A model generated the notes under the pieces. It did no database searches. It was not told where the DNA came from and saw nothing but the letters and a program-made list of their open reading frames with translations. Made by a program: the position numbers and the translations under genes. Positions 30,972 to 40,008 of a DNA stretch of 64,000 nt are shown piece by piece (positions within the stretch are counted from its first letter, which is position 1; every line of letters begins with the position of its first letter). Source of the DNA: a bacterium YEK0313 (GTDB lineage Bacteria; Pseudomonadota; Alphaproteobacteria; Rhizobiales; Phreatobacteraceae). Where the stretch lies: assembly GCA_000751295.2 (NCBI GenBank), contig CCMO02000001.1, positions 5,533,623 to 5,597,622 on the forward strand, in the 5' to 3' direction.

Positions 30972-33602
30972 TCAGCTCACGACGAAGTCGAAGGCGCCAT
31001 CGGCTGCGACGCCGACGCGCGCCGTCGTCCAGTCCTGCCTGTCGATCTGCTGCTTGAGGATCCGCCGCGACAGGTCCGGCAGGATCCGGTTGGTCAGGAT
31101 GTTGTCGATCATCCGCCCGCCGCTCGCCGGATCGTTGCAGAGCCCGACGATCGCCTCGACGACGGCCTCGTCATAGGCGAAGGCCGCGCCGTGATTGTCG
31201 CGGATGCGCCGGCCGATGCGGTCGAGCTGCAGCCTGACGATGCCCGCGAGCATGTCGGGCGAGAGCGGCAGGTAGGGAATGGTGACGATCCGCCCGAGCA
31301 GGGCCGGCGGAAACACCTCCAGGAGATCCGGCTTCAGGGCGGCCGCGAGCTTTTCCGGATCGTCGCGATACTCCGCCTTTTCGGCGAGATGCATCAGCCG
31401 TTCGGTGCCGACATTGGAGGTGAGGATGATCAGGGTGTTCTTGAAGTCGATGCGCCGGCCGCTGCCGTCCTCCATCACCCCCTTGTCGAAGACCTGGAAG
31501 AAGATCTCGTGCACATCCGGATGGGCCTTCTCGACCTCGTCGAGCAGCACCACCGCATAGGGCCGCCGGCGCACCGCCTCGGTCAGCCGGCCGCCTTCGC
31601 CGTAGCCGACATAGCCCGGAGGCGCGCCCTTCAGCGTCGAGACGGTATGCGCCTCCTGGAACTCGCTCATATTGATGGTGATGACGTTCTGCTCGCCGCC
31701 ATAGAGCGCCTCGGCGAGCGCCAGCGCCGTCTCGGTCTTGCCGACGCCCGACGGCCCGCACAGCATGAACACGCCGACCGGCTTGTTCGGATTGTCGAGC
31801 CTTGCCCGGTTGGTCTCGATCCGCTTGGCGATGGCGGCGAGGCCGTGCGACTGGCCGACCACGCGCCGGTTCAGCCCCTCGGCGAGCGTCAGCACCGCCT
31901 CGATCTCGTCCTTCACCATCCGCCCGACCGGAATGCCGGTCCAGGCCGAGACGACAGCGGCGACCGCCTCCTCGTCGACATGGGGATGGATCATCCGGCC
32001 CTCCGCCGGCAAGGCGCCGAGCGCGGCGCTGCGCTCCTTCAGGCGTGCGCGCGGCTCCGCGCCATCCCCGGCCGCCGGCATGCCTGACAGCTCCGCCCGC
32101 AGCGCCAGGATCTCCTCGACGAGCGCCTTCTCCGCGGCATGGGCCGCCTCGGCCGCGCTCAGCCTTTCGGTCAGCGCCGCGATCTCGCCGTCGATCTCGG
32201 CCATCCGCGCGGCAGTGTCGGCGCCGAGATCGACGTCCTTGCCGAGCGCATCCCTTTCCTTCTCCCGCGCGGCGATGGTCGCACGGGCCGCCTCGATCGC
32301 CGCCGGCGTCGTCGTCTGGCTGACCGCGACGCGGGCACAGGCCGTGTCGAGCAGGCTCACCGCCTTGTCGGGCAATTGCCGGGCCGGAATGTAGCGCTGC
32401 GAGAGCGTGACGGCCGCCACCACCGCGGCGTCGGCAATGCGCACGCCATGGTGTTTTTCCATCGGCGCCAGGATGCCGCGCAGCATGTCGCAGCAGCGCG
32501 CGGCATCGGGCTCGTCGACGGCGATCGGCTGGAACCGGCGCGTCAGGGCGGGATCCTTCTCGATATGCTGGCGATATTCCGACCAGGTGGTCGCCGCGAC
32601 GGTCCTCAGCGTGCCGCGCGCGAGCGGCGGTTTCAGGAGATTGGCGGCGTCGCCCGTGCCGGCCGCGCCGCCCGCGCCGATCAGCGTATGGGCCTCGTCG
32701 ATGAACAGGATGATCGGCACCGGGGACGCCTGCACCTCGTCGATGACGGCGCGCAGCCGCTGTTCGAACTCGCCCTTCATCGAGGCGCCGGCCTGCATCA
32801 GCCCGACATCGAGCGCGCAGAGCCGCACGCCGCGCAGAAGCGGCGGCACGTCCTCGGCGACGATGCGCTGCGCGAGGCCCTCCACCACCGCGGTCTTGCC
32901 GACGCCGGCTTCGCCCGTGAGGATCGGATTGTTCTGGCGCCGCCGCAGCAGCACATCGATCACCTGGCGGATCTCGGCGTCGCGCCCGAGCACCGGATCC
33001 ATGCCGCCGGCCCGCGCACGGGCGGTCAGGTCCTGGCTGAAGCGGTCGAGCGCCGTCGTGCCCTTCCGGCCGGGCGCGGCATCCGCCGCCATGGCGCCCG
33101 ACCCGTCCATCGGACGCATGCTGTCCTCGACCGAGCCGCTCCAGATCGCACGATGCTCGGCGGCGAGCGTGTCGGCGTTGATCTTCTGGAACTCGGACGA
33201 AATGCTCACCAGCGCGCGCCGGAGGTCCATCGACTTCATGGCCGCGAGCAGCGCATGGCCGGTGCGGATCTGCATCTCGCCGAAGAACAGCGTCGCGTAA
33301 TGCCAGCCGCGGTCGAGCAGATCGACCATGGCATTGGCGACGCCCGGCATCTCGCTTTCGTTCCGGCGGAAGCCGTTGATGGCCGCGAGCGTGTCGGCGC
33401 CGAGCCGGCCGCGATCCAGCTTGAAATGATCGAGGGTGAGGCCGAGGTCGCTCCGCTCGGCCTGCAGCACCTGGTGCAGCCAGTGCGCCAGTTCGAGATT
33501 GCGGTTGCCGGCGGTCTTGGCCTGCCGCAGCGCCTGGATGAAGGCGTCATAGCCCACCCGGTTCAGCTTGCCGGCAACGGTCTCCAGGCTGATATCGGTC
33601 AT
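30972..33602 (-). CDS. clpV: ClpV (TssH) sheath-recycling ATPase
   Basis: 876 residues. This AAA+ chaperone disassembles the contracted TssB-TssC sheath after firing. The N-terminal domain (about 1-160) is ClpV-specific (NRVGYDAFIQALRQAKTAGN). AAA1 has Walker A GEAGVGKTAVVEGLA and Walker B PIILFIDEAHTLIGAGG. The middle coiled coil follows. AAA2 has GPSGVGKTETALALAEALYG and VVLLDEVEKAHPDV. The short C-terminal D2-small domain ends the protein. The ATG overlaps the tssG stop, so it belongs to the tssA-to-clpV operon. The ClpV N-domain and location exclude the general ClpB. Confidence 0.95.
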   Translation of the reverse strand: MTDISLETVAGKLNRVGYDAFIQALRQAKTAGNRNLELAHWLHQVLQAERSDLGLTLDHFKLDRGRLGADTLAAINGFRRNESEMPGVANAMVDLLDRGWHYATLFFGEMQIRTGHALLAAMKSMDLRRALVSISSEFQKINADTLAAEHRAIWSGSVEDSMRPMDGSGAMAADAAPGRKGTTALDRFSQDLTARARAGGMDPVLGRDAEIRQVIDVLLRRRQNNPILTGEAGVGKTAVVEGLAQRIVAEDVPPLLRGVRLCALDVGLMQAGASMKGEFEQRLRAVIDEVQASPVPIILFIDEAHTLIGAGGAAGTGDAANLLKPPLARGTLRTVAATTWSEYRQHIEKDPALTRRFQPIAVDEPDAARCCDMLRGILAPMEKHHGVRIADAAVVAAVTLSQRYIPARQLPDKAVSLLDTACARVAVSQTTTPAAIEAARATIAAREKERDALGKDVDLGADTAARMAEIDGEIAALTERLSAAEAAHAAEKALVEEILALRAELSGMPAAGDGAEPRARLKERSAALGALPAEGRMIHPHVDEEAVAAVVSAWTGIPVGRMVKDEIEAVLTLAEGLNRRVVGQSHGLAAIAKRIETNRARLDNPNKPVGVFMLCGPSGVGKTETALALAEALYGGEQNVITINMSEFQEAHTVSTLKGAPPGYVGYGEGGRLTEAVRRRPYAVVLLDEVEKAHPDVHEIFFQVFDKGVMEDGSGRRIDFKNTLIILTSNVGTERLMHLAEKAEYRDDPEKLAAALKPDLLEVFPPALLGRIVTIPYLPLSPDMLAGIVRLQLDRIGRRIRDNHGAAFAYDEAVVEAIVGLCNDPASGGRMIDNILTNRILPDLSRRILKQQIDRQDWTTARVGVAADGAFDFVVS

Positions 33603-34636
33603 CGGCGCGATCCTTGTGCTGAGGCGGCGGCGGCCCGCCGCCGCTTGGCCCGTTCATGCACGTCGAAACGGGCGTCGGTGCGCAGCGCGCCCGGAGCCTC
33701 GGTCCAGTCCGGAGCCATCCAGCTGGTCCAGCCGAGGCGGCCGGCCTCGCCGAGGCGCATGGGCGTGGCCTCGCCGGCCGGCAGGGCCAGCTCGACGTCC
33801 CATTCCAGCTCCTCGCCGAGGTAGAAGCTGACGAGATCGTCGAGCTGGTCGGCGCGCCGGCGGCCCGGCAGATAGGATTCGTATTCGGCGAGCGTCGCGG
33901 CGAACAGGCGGATGCGGAACTTGTCCGAGACGCTGTAGGTGCGCGAGCCGAGCATCAGGCTGGCGCCGAGACCCGCATTGGCGCCGCCGAGCCGGCTGCG
34001 GTCGGCGGCCTCCAGCACCTGCCAGCTGCCGACGAACTCCTCCACCTCGCAGCGCAGGCCGAACACCCCCGATATCAGCGTCGCGAGGCGCGAGGCGCTC
34101 TTGGCGCCGGCGCTCATCAGCCCGGCAAAATGCAGCTTCAGGGCATCCGGGACGGTGCCGAGACCGCAGGCTCCGGGTGAGCCGAGCCCGATCGCGGCGC
34201 CGAGATAGGCCTTGAACCGGTCGGCCTCCGGCCGGTCGGCCTGGGCGATCGGGCGGACATCGGCCCAGGCCCGGTAGAACAGCTGCAGGAAGCGGTTGTT
34301 GAAGAGGTCGGCGAAGCGCACGAAGGCATCGTCGCCGCGCAGCTGATAGGCCTGGGCCTCCTCGGTCAGGGCCAGCGGCTGGGCGCCCTGCGGGCCGAAC
34401 TGGCCGAGGAAGCGCACCGACAGCCGCAGGCGGCCCTTGCGGTCCGGACGGGCAGCCGAGAGGTTCGAGGCCGGGAAGGCCAGGAACGGGTCCTGGCCGA
34501 GACCGACATAGTCCTCGCGCGCCGCCGCGCTGTCGCCGATGCGCGGGCGACCGGGATTCCGCGCCTCCAGCATGCGCATCACCGCGAAGAAGTCGTAGAG
34601 CTCCGGGTTTTCGGTGAGGCCCGCCGGCAGCGTCAT
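33599..34636 (-). CDS. tssG: Type VI baseplate subunit TssG
   Basis: 345 residues from the ATG at 34636. TssG forms the baseplate wedge with TssE, TssF and TssK. Family-like segments are YDFFAVMRMLEARNPGRPRI near the start and VRFLGQFGPQGAQPLALTE. Others are RFADLFNNRFLQLFYRAWAD, typical of the TssG core, and RSRLGGANAGLGASLMLGSR. The length matches the family (about 330-360). ATGA overlaps tie it to tssF upstream and clpV downstream. Confidence 0.93.
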   Translation of the reverse strand: MTLPAGLTENPELYDFFAVMRMLEARNPGRPRIGDSAAAREDYVGLGQDPFLAFPASNLSAARPDRKGRLRLSVRFLGQFGPQGAQPLALTEEAQAYQLRGDDAFVRFADLFNNRFLQLFYRAWADVRPIAQADRPEADRFKAYLGAAIGLGSPGACGLGTVPDALKLHFAGLMSAGAKSASRLATLISGVFGLRCEVEEFVGSWQVLEAADRSRLGGANAGLGASLMLGSRTYSVSDKFRIRLFAATLAEYESYLPGRRRADQLDDLVSFYLGEELEWDVELALPAGEATPMRLGEAGRLGWTSWMAPDWTEAPGALRTDARFDVHERAKRRRAAAASAQGSRR

Positions 34637-36597
34637 AGCGGCCTCCTCAGGCCCATGCGCGGCGGCCAGCGCATCACCTCGCCGCGCTCGGTGCTGCGGA
34701 TGACGGTCTGGGTGAACTGATTGAGATGGCTGTATTCGGCGAAGAACCGGTCGAGCACGGCGCCGAGCAGGAAGATGCCCGAGCCTTCGAACGCCTTTTC
34801 GTCGAAGCTGACGGTCACCTCCAGTCCACGCGCGACGCCCGTGCCGTCGCGCCGCTGGACGCGCCGGACCACCGGCCGGCTCGCCACCTGGCGGATGCCC
34901 CAGATGCGCCGTTCGGCGCTGCCGTCGGCAATGTCGGCGAAGATGAACAGCGTCTCCTTCAGCATGCGCGCATCGCCCCCGGCCTGGTCCTCGACGAGGC
35001 CGAGATGGTTGAGGCTGAGCAGGTTGAGCAACCGCCAGACGGTCGCGCCGGTCGACCAGGTCTCGGTGCGCCCGCGCCGTTGCGACACGATCGGCTCGCG
35101 CGGACGGGTCGGCCCGGCCACGCAGGCCACTTCCAGCTCCGTATCGTTGAGCAGGCGAAAATCGCCGCCGGCGCCGCCGACCGGCAGAAGCTCGGGCAGA
35201 TGGCGGTTGGAGCAGAGTGCCCTGACCGACAGCTCGACGAGACGGTCGTCCTCGGTCTGGCCGAGCGGCGAGGAGATCGCCAGATACATCTCGGTGCCGA
35301 CATAGTCCGACGGCGTGCCGTAGCGCCGTTCCGCCGCGGTGCGCCGGCGCGGCAGCCGGCGCGCCGTATAGGCGAGCTGGTCGGGACCGGTCGGCCCTTC
35401 CAGAGCCGCGCCGTAGAGCGGCGGCACGGGGATGCGCTCGCGGCCGCCGGGGCGGTGGGCATGGACGCTGAGAATGCGGTGCGGCTCGTAGTCGAGCGGC
35501 CGGCCGCGGTCGGGCACGACATTGTATTCGTGCAGGCCGGTCTTCACCGGCAGCCGGTCGGTGGTCTTCTCGAACAGGTTGACCGCAGGCGCCGCATAGA
35601 GCGCCAGGACCTCCGGCGTCACGAAGGCCGGGAGCCGGGGATTGGCCTCGTCGAAACCGAAAATGATGTCGATCGTGCGCGCCTTCAGCCGCGGCAGAAT
35701 CGTGTCGAGGCCGGTCAGCGCGAAACCGATGAACTTGCGCGGCAGGACGAAGTATTCGCGCAGCAACTCGAAGCCCCGGAAGGTCCGCTTGTCGGCCGGG
35801 AAGAGCTGCTCGTGGTCGCCGAAGCCGATCTGCTCGAGCCCGACGCCCGGCGCCTCGATCACCACGGGATCGCCCAGCGCGTCGAGGCATCGAAAATGGA
35901 TCGACCGGCAATGCGCGAAGATCTGCTCGTAGAGGGCGATCGCATCGGCCTCAGCGCCCAGGATGTGCATGGGCAGGCGCGTCGTGCGGCAGCCGGCGAA
36001 CAGCGCCAGCGGCTCGGCCAGGGCCGCCGCATCGTCGGGCTCCTCGGCCGGGTCGGCGAGGCTGCGATGGGTCAGCGACAGGACGAGGCCGGCGGTCACG
36101 CCGCGCCCGACCGGAACGCCCATGGCCTGCAGCGGCGCCGGCGTCGCGACATACTGGGCGCGCGTGATTTCGAACGGCCAGAGGGTGACGGCCTGCGACA
36201 GGCGGAAGCGGCAGGCGACCTGGCGCTCGCGTTCGACATGGACCGCGTCCATCGCTTCGCCCGCCGCGATCACCTGGCCGTCGCGCAGGGCCGGATCGCC
36301 GAAGCGCGGGCGGATCCTGACCAGGGCCGTGGAGGCGATTGGCGCCAGCGCATTGGGCAGGAGCTGCTCGAGCAGGTTGCCGGTCAGCTCGGGAAATTCG
36401 TGCTTCATCTTGAGCTGGACGCGGGCGGCGAGGAAGGCGCAGCCCTCCAGGAGGCCGGCCACCATCGGATCGGCGCGTTCTGTGGTGAGGCCTCCGAGCC
36501 GCTGGGCGATGTCGGGATATTCCTCGGCGAACTCGCCGGCCTGCTCGTAGAGCAGCAGGAGCTCGCGATTGTAGAGATCGAGGAATTCGCGGTTCAT
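34633..36597 (-). CDS. tssF: Type VI baseplate subunit TssF
   Basis: 654 residues from the ATG at 36597. The start MNREFLDLYNRELLLLYEQA followed by FAEEYPDIAQRLGGLTTER is the hallmark of TssF, as are AFLAARVQLKMKHEFPELTG and LLPNALAPI. TssF pairs with TssG in the baseplate wedge and helps position Hcp and VgrG. Length fits the family (about 590-650). Its start overlaps the end of tssE, its stop overlaps tssG. Confidence 0.94.
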   Translation of the reverse strand: MNREFLDLYNRELLLLYEQAGEFAEEYPDIAQRLGGLTTERADPMVAGLLEGCAFLAARVQLKMKHEFPELTGNLLEQLLPNALAPIASTALVRIRPRFGDPALRDGQVIAAGEAMDAVHVERERQVACRFRLSQAVTLWPFEITRAQYVATPAPLQAMGVPVGRGVTAGLVLSLTHRSLADPAEEPDDAAALAEPLALFAGCRTTRLPMHILGAEADAIALYEQIFAHCRSIHFRCLDALGDPVVIEAPGVGLEQIGFGDHEQLFPADKRTFRGFELLREYFVLPRKFIGFALTGLDTILPRLKARTIDIIFGFDEANPRLPAFVTPEVLALYAAPAVNLFEKTTDRLPVKTGLHEYNVVPDRGRPLDYEPHRILSVHAHRPGGRERIPVPPLYGAALEGPTGPDQLAYTARRLPRRRTAAERRYGTPSDYVGTEMYLAISSPLGQTEDDRLVELSVRALCSNRHLPELLPVGGAGGDFRLLNDTELEVACVAGPTRPREPIVSQRRGRTETWSTGATVWRLLNLLSLNHLGLVEDQAGGDARMLKETLFIFADIADGSAERRIWGIRQVASRPVVRRVQRRDGTGVARGLEVTVSFDEKAFEGSGIFLLGAVLDRFFAEYSHLNQFTQTVIRSTERGEVMRWPPRMGLRRPL

Positions 36598-37166
36598 GAG
36601 GCCGATGCCCTGGCAATGTTGATCTTGCGGCTGTCGACGTCGATGTCGGCGATGAACACCACGGGCACGTCGACCGGCTCGCAGGAGAGGTCCGCGCTGA
36701 TCTCCAGCCGCACGTTGAGCGAAGGCTCGTCCACCCGGACGACCTGCTTGATCCGCAGCGTGCCGGCGAGAAGCCGCGGCTCGTGATGGCGGATCGCCTC
36801 CTCGACGTCGCGCGCCAGCCGGCCGTCGGCGGCCTGGTCGGCGAAATGCGCGGTCACCTCGCGCAGGCCGAAATTGAGCACGGAGCGGCGCACCGCATCG
36901 AAGCCGTCGAGGTCGATGGCCGAAGCGAGGCTGACCGTATTGACGAGATTGGCGAGGTCGCGCGCGACCTCCTGGCGCAGCGCGCCTTCGGTGATCGGCG
37001 GGCGTCCGGACAGCCGCGTCGGCCTTGCCTGCCGCGGCGCGTCGCCGGCCGCCGCGTCGCCGATCCTCGGCGCGAAGCTGCGCTCGGCATGGGCGCTGCG
37101 GAAGGCGTGCATCAGCGGCGGCGAAAGCCTGTCTTTGCTGCGCTGCGGTCCCAAGACACCCCCCAT
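36594..37166 (-). CDS. tssE: Type VI baseplate subunit TssE (gp25-like)
   Basis: 190 residues. The C-terminal ~130 residues form the phage gp25/lysozyme-like baseplate fold: EVARDLANLVNTVSLASAID, VRRSVLNFGLREVTAHFA and EEAIRHHEPRL. An N-terminal tail of about 50 residues carries the usual basic stretch (RLSPPLMHAFRSA). TssE connects sheath and baseplate. Separated from hcp by 115 bp that contain a strong hairpin, and overlapped with tssF by 4 bp. Confidence 0.9.
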   Translation of the reverse strand: MGGVLGPQRSKDRLSPPLMHAFRSAHAERSFAPRIGDAAAGDAPRQARPTRLSGRPPITEGALRQEVARDLANLVNTVSLASAIDLDGFDAVRRSVLNFGLREVTAHFADQAADGRLARDVEEAIRHHEPRLLAGTLRIKQVVRVDEPSLNVRLEISADLSCEPVDVPVVFIADIDVDSRKINIARASAS

Positions 37167-37218
37167 TCCTCGCGTCGGAATGCGTCATGCGGCGCGAACG
37201 GCGGCGGCCTTGCGGGTG

Positions 37219-37245
37219 CGCCGCGGACGCAAGGCGTCCGCGGCG
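37219..37245 (-). terminator. Hairpin between hcp and tssE (possible attenuator)
   Basis: Perfect 12-bp arms CGCCGCGGACGC (37219-37230) and GCGTCCGCGGCG (37234-37245) with a three-base loop, in the gap after the hcp stop on the transcribed strand. No U-run follows, so it may protect the hcp end of the mRNA or reduce read-through rather than terminate fully. This would make Hcp more abundant than the baseplate proteins. Confidence 0.6.
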
Positions 37246-37281
37246 GATCCTGCATGGACGGCCGCCGCCCGCGCCGGCGGC

Positions 37282-37761
37282 TCAGGCGGTGACGTTCTTG
37301 GCGACGTCCCAACCCATCTCGTTCTTGCCGCTGCCGGAGCCTTCCGCCTTCTGCGGCGTGTAGGCGACCTTGAACTTGGCGAAGTTCAGCGTCAGGCTTT
37401 CGCTGACGAGATCGCCGGCATTGCTGCCGCTGGTCTGGAAATTCGTGATGAGGATGTGCTCCATGTCCACCACGATATATTCGATCGGCTTCTGGCCGCC
37501 GGCCTTGCGCACGACGATCTTGCCCTTGGCGATGTGATCGCCCTTGCAGAGCTTCAGCATGAGCGTCGGCGTCGACTTGTCCGAATGCTTCATGATGGAG
37601 ATGTCCTGGACCTGCACCTTGCCGGCGCCGCTGCCGGTCGCGACGTGACCGGTGCCCTGCTGGTGCATGCCGAAGCTCCAGGATTCGATGTCGATGGCGT
37701 TCGTCTTGATCGCCGACTCGCCCTGCACGCCGTCAAGTTCGAGATACATGTCTACAGCCAT
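37282..37761 (-). CDS. hcp: Hcp (TssD) tube protein
   Basis: 159 residues, standard for Hcp. The fold's signatures are present: MYLELDGVQGESAIKTN, IDIESWSFGMHQ, the phosphate-like DISIMKHSDKSTPTL and MLKLCKGDHIAKGKIVVRK. Hcp hexamers stack into the inner tube and can carry effectors in the lumen. It sits between tssC and tssE as in most class i3-like clusters. A hairpin follows. Confidence 0.96.
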   Translation of the reverse strand: MAVDMYLELDGVQGESAIKTNAIDIESWSFGMHQQGTGHVATGSGAGKVQVQDISIMKHSDKSTPTLMLKLCKGDHIAKGKIVVRKAGGQKPIEYIVVDMEHILITNFQTSGSNAGDLVSESLTLNFAKFKVAYTPQKAEGSGSGKNEMGWDVAKNVTA

Positions 37762-37861
37762 GGATGCCTCCTTTGGTGGCCGTATTCAGGGATAGGCGAA
37801 TGCTTCAGGGGCCGATGTGCGCCGGCACACGCCGCAGCGGGCGGCGCGGCGCACGCCGCGG

Positions 37862-39355
37862 TCAGCCGCTCTTCGCCGGCAGGCGCGAGACCAGGCTGAG
37901 ACCGATATCCATGCCTTCCAGCTGGTAGTGCGGGCGCAGCATGAACTTGGCGAAGTAGTAGCCGGGGTTTTCCTCGTTCTCGATGATCTCCACCGAGGCC
38001 GCGGCGAGCGGCCGGCGCGCCTTGGTCTCCTCGGAGGAATTCATCGGATCGCCGTCGACATAGAGATGGATCCAGTCGTTCAGCCAGCGCTGCAGCTGCG
38101 ACTTCTCCTTGGTCGAGCCGATCTTGTCGCGCACCATGCATTTCAGGTAGTGGGCGAAGCGCGACACCGCGAACATGTAGGGAAGGCGCGAGGAGAGGTT
38201 GTCGGACGCGGTCGCCTCGTCCGTCATCCGCTTCTTCGGCCGATACACCGACTGCGCGCCGATGAAGGCCGCCTTGTCGGTGTTCTTGCGATGGATCAGC
38301 GGGATCAGCCCCGACTTGGCAAGCTCCGCCTCGCGCCGGTCGGTGATGGCGATCTCGGTCGGGCATTTCAGGTCGATGCCGCCTTCGTCGGTCGGGAAGG
38401 TATGGACCGGCAGGTTGATCACCTCGCCGCCCGATTCCACGCCGCGGATGCGCGTGCACCAGCCCCATTCCTTGAACGCGCGGTTGACGTTCGTGCCCAT
38501 CGCATAGGCCGCGCTCATCCAGGCATATTTGCTGCCGTTGTGACCGTCGGTCTCCTCCTCGAAGCCGAACTCCTCGATCGGATCGGACTTGGCTCCGTAA
38601 GGCAGGCGCGCCAGCACGCGCGGCAGGCAGAGGCCGAGATAGCGGGCATCGTCGGAGTCGCGCAGGCTCTTCCAGGCCGCATAGTCGGGCGTCTCGAAAA
38701 TGGTCGAGAGATCGCGCGGGTCGGAGAGCTGGGTCCAGCTGTCCATGCCCATCAGGGTGGGGTTGGCCGCTGCGAACAGCGGGCAGTGCGCGCTGGCGGC
38801 GATCTTGGTGAGGCCGCGCAGCAGCTGGATGTCCTGCGCCTCGTGGGAGAATTCGTAGTCGCAGACCATAGCGCCGAAGGGCTCGCCGCCGAGCTGGCCG
38901 AACTCCTGCTCGTAGACCTGCTTGAACAGCGGGCTCTGGTCCCAGCGCGCGCCGGGATAGCTCTTCAGATTGTTGTTCAGCTCGGTCTTGCCGACATTCA
39001 TGAACTTGATCTTGAGGGTGGCGTCGGTCTCCGAGTTGAAGACGAGATAGTTGAGGCCGCGCCAGGAGCTTTCCAGCTTCTGGAACTCGGGCGCGTGGAT
39101 GATCTCGTTCATTTGCGCCGACAGCTTCTCGTCGAGCCGGGCGATCATCTCGTCGATCGTTTCCAGCACGTCGGACTTGACGAGCGACTGGTCCGCGAGC
39201 GCCTCGCGCACCAGCGTCGCCACCGCATTCTCCACCTCGGTCGCCGCCCTTTCGTTGCGCGGCTTGAAGCTCTGCTTCAGGAGCGTGGCGAACTCGTCGA
39301 CGTCGCGCGTGGCGACGCCCGGTTCGGCTGCGGATTTCTGGAGTTCCTGGGCCAT
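37862..39355 (-). CDS. tssC: Large sheath subunit TssC
   Basis: 497 residues from the ATG at 39355, which has AGGAGA upstream; an in-frame upstream start at 39403 has weaker support. Family segments: ESSWRGLNYLVFNSETDATL, KIKFMNVGKTELNNNLKSYP, EFGQLGGEPFGAMVCDYEF and FMLRPHYQLEGMDIGLSLVS at the C-terminus, which interlocks with neighbouring subunits. With TssB it forms the contractile sheath. It lies 44 bp after tssB and 100 bp before hcp. Confidence 0.95.
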   Translation of the reverse strand: MAQELQKSAAEPGVATRDVDEFATLLKQSFKPRNERAATEVENAVATLVREALADQSLVKSDVLETIDEMIARLDEKLSAQMNEIIHAPEFQKLESSWRGLNYLVFNSETDATLKIKFMNVGKTELNNNLKSYPGARWDQSPLFKQVYEQEFGQLGGEPFGAMVCDYEFSHEAQDIQLLRGLTKIAASAHCPLFAAANPTLMGMDSWTQLSDPRDLSTIFETPDYAAWKSLRDSDDARYLGLCLPRVLARLPYGAKSDPIEEFGFEEETDGHNGSKYAWMSAAYAMGTNVNRAFKEWGWCTRIRGVESGGEVINLPVHTFPTDEGGIDLKCPTEIAITDRREAELAKSGLIPLIHRKNTDKAAFIGAQSVYRPKKRMTDEATASDNLSSRLPYMFAVSRFAHYLKCMVRDKIGSTKEKSQLQRWLNDWIHLYVDGDPMNSSEETKARRPLAAASVEIIENEENPGYYFAKFMLRPHYQLEGMDIGLSLVSRLPAKSG

Positions 39356-39399
39356 GGTCTCATCTCTCCTGATCGATGCCGGCAGCGCCGCGGGCGCCG

Positions 39400-39918
39400 T
39401 CATTCGGCTCCGTCCGTCTGGCTCGTGGCTGCGCTGCGGTCGCGCAGGGCGGCCATCAGTTCGGGATCACTCAGCAGCTCCCTGAGGCGGTTCTCCGCGC
39501 CCACCTTGCCGTCCATGTAGCGCTGCAGGTTCTTCAGCTGCTCGCGCGCCTCAAGGAGCTTCGCCACCGCCGGCACCTGGCGCGCCACGGCTGTCGGCTT
39601 GAAATCGTCCATGGTCTGGAAGGTGAGATTGACGCCGAGCTTCTCGCCGGGATCACCCAGCTTGTTGTCGACGCGGAACGACAGGCCCGGGGCGATCGCC
39701 GCCATGCGCTTGTCGAAATTGTCCATGTCGATGTCGAGAAACTTGCGCTGGCCGACCTCGGGCTTCTCGACCGTCGAGGCATTGCCGGAGAGATCCCCGA
39801 GCACGCCCATGATGAAGGGCAGCTCGATCAGCTTCTCGGAATTGTAGGGATCCTCGTAGGTGATGTGCACCCGTGGCTTGCGGTTGCGGCGAATGAATTT
39901 CTGGCCACTGTCGCTCAT
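39400..39918 (-). CDS. tssB: Small sheath subunit TssB
   Basis: 172 residues. MSDSGQKFIRRNRKPRVHITY followed in the same frame by ELPFIMGVLGDLSGN is the TssB (VipA) start. A central DIDMDNFDKRMAAIAPGLSF and a C-terminal helix complete the protein. TssB pairs with TssC to build the contractile sheath. Second gene of the leftward operon, after tssA. Confidence 0.95.
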   Translation of the reverse strand: MSDSGQKFIRRNRKPRVHITYEDPYNSEKLIELPFIMGVLGDLSGNASTVEKPEVGQRKFLDIDMDNFDKRMAAIAPGLSFRVDNKLGDPGEKLGVNLTFQTMDDFKPTAVARQVPAVAKLLEAREQLKNLQRYMDGKVGAENRLRELLSDPELMAALRDRSAATSQTDGAE

Positions 39919-40008
39919 GGCAATTCCCTTCCGTTCGCTTGGGATGCGTTGGATGACGACTGCGATATGCGGATCTGCGAGACGCGGATGCGGCGCCGGC
40001 GGCCGGCG

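Noticed and set aside
28141..31176. A very long open frame on the + strand (about 1000 codons) across the papain-like, OmpA-like and clpV genes
   Set aside because: It is antisense to well-supported genes and has the Arg/Gly/Ala/Asp composition of GC-rich shadow frames, with no recognisable domain.
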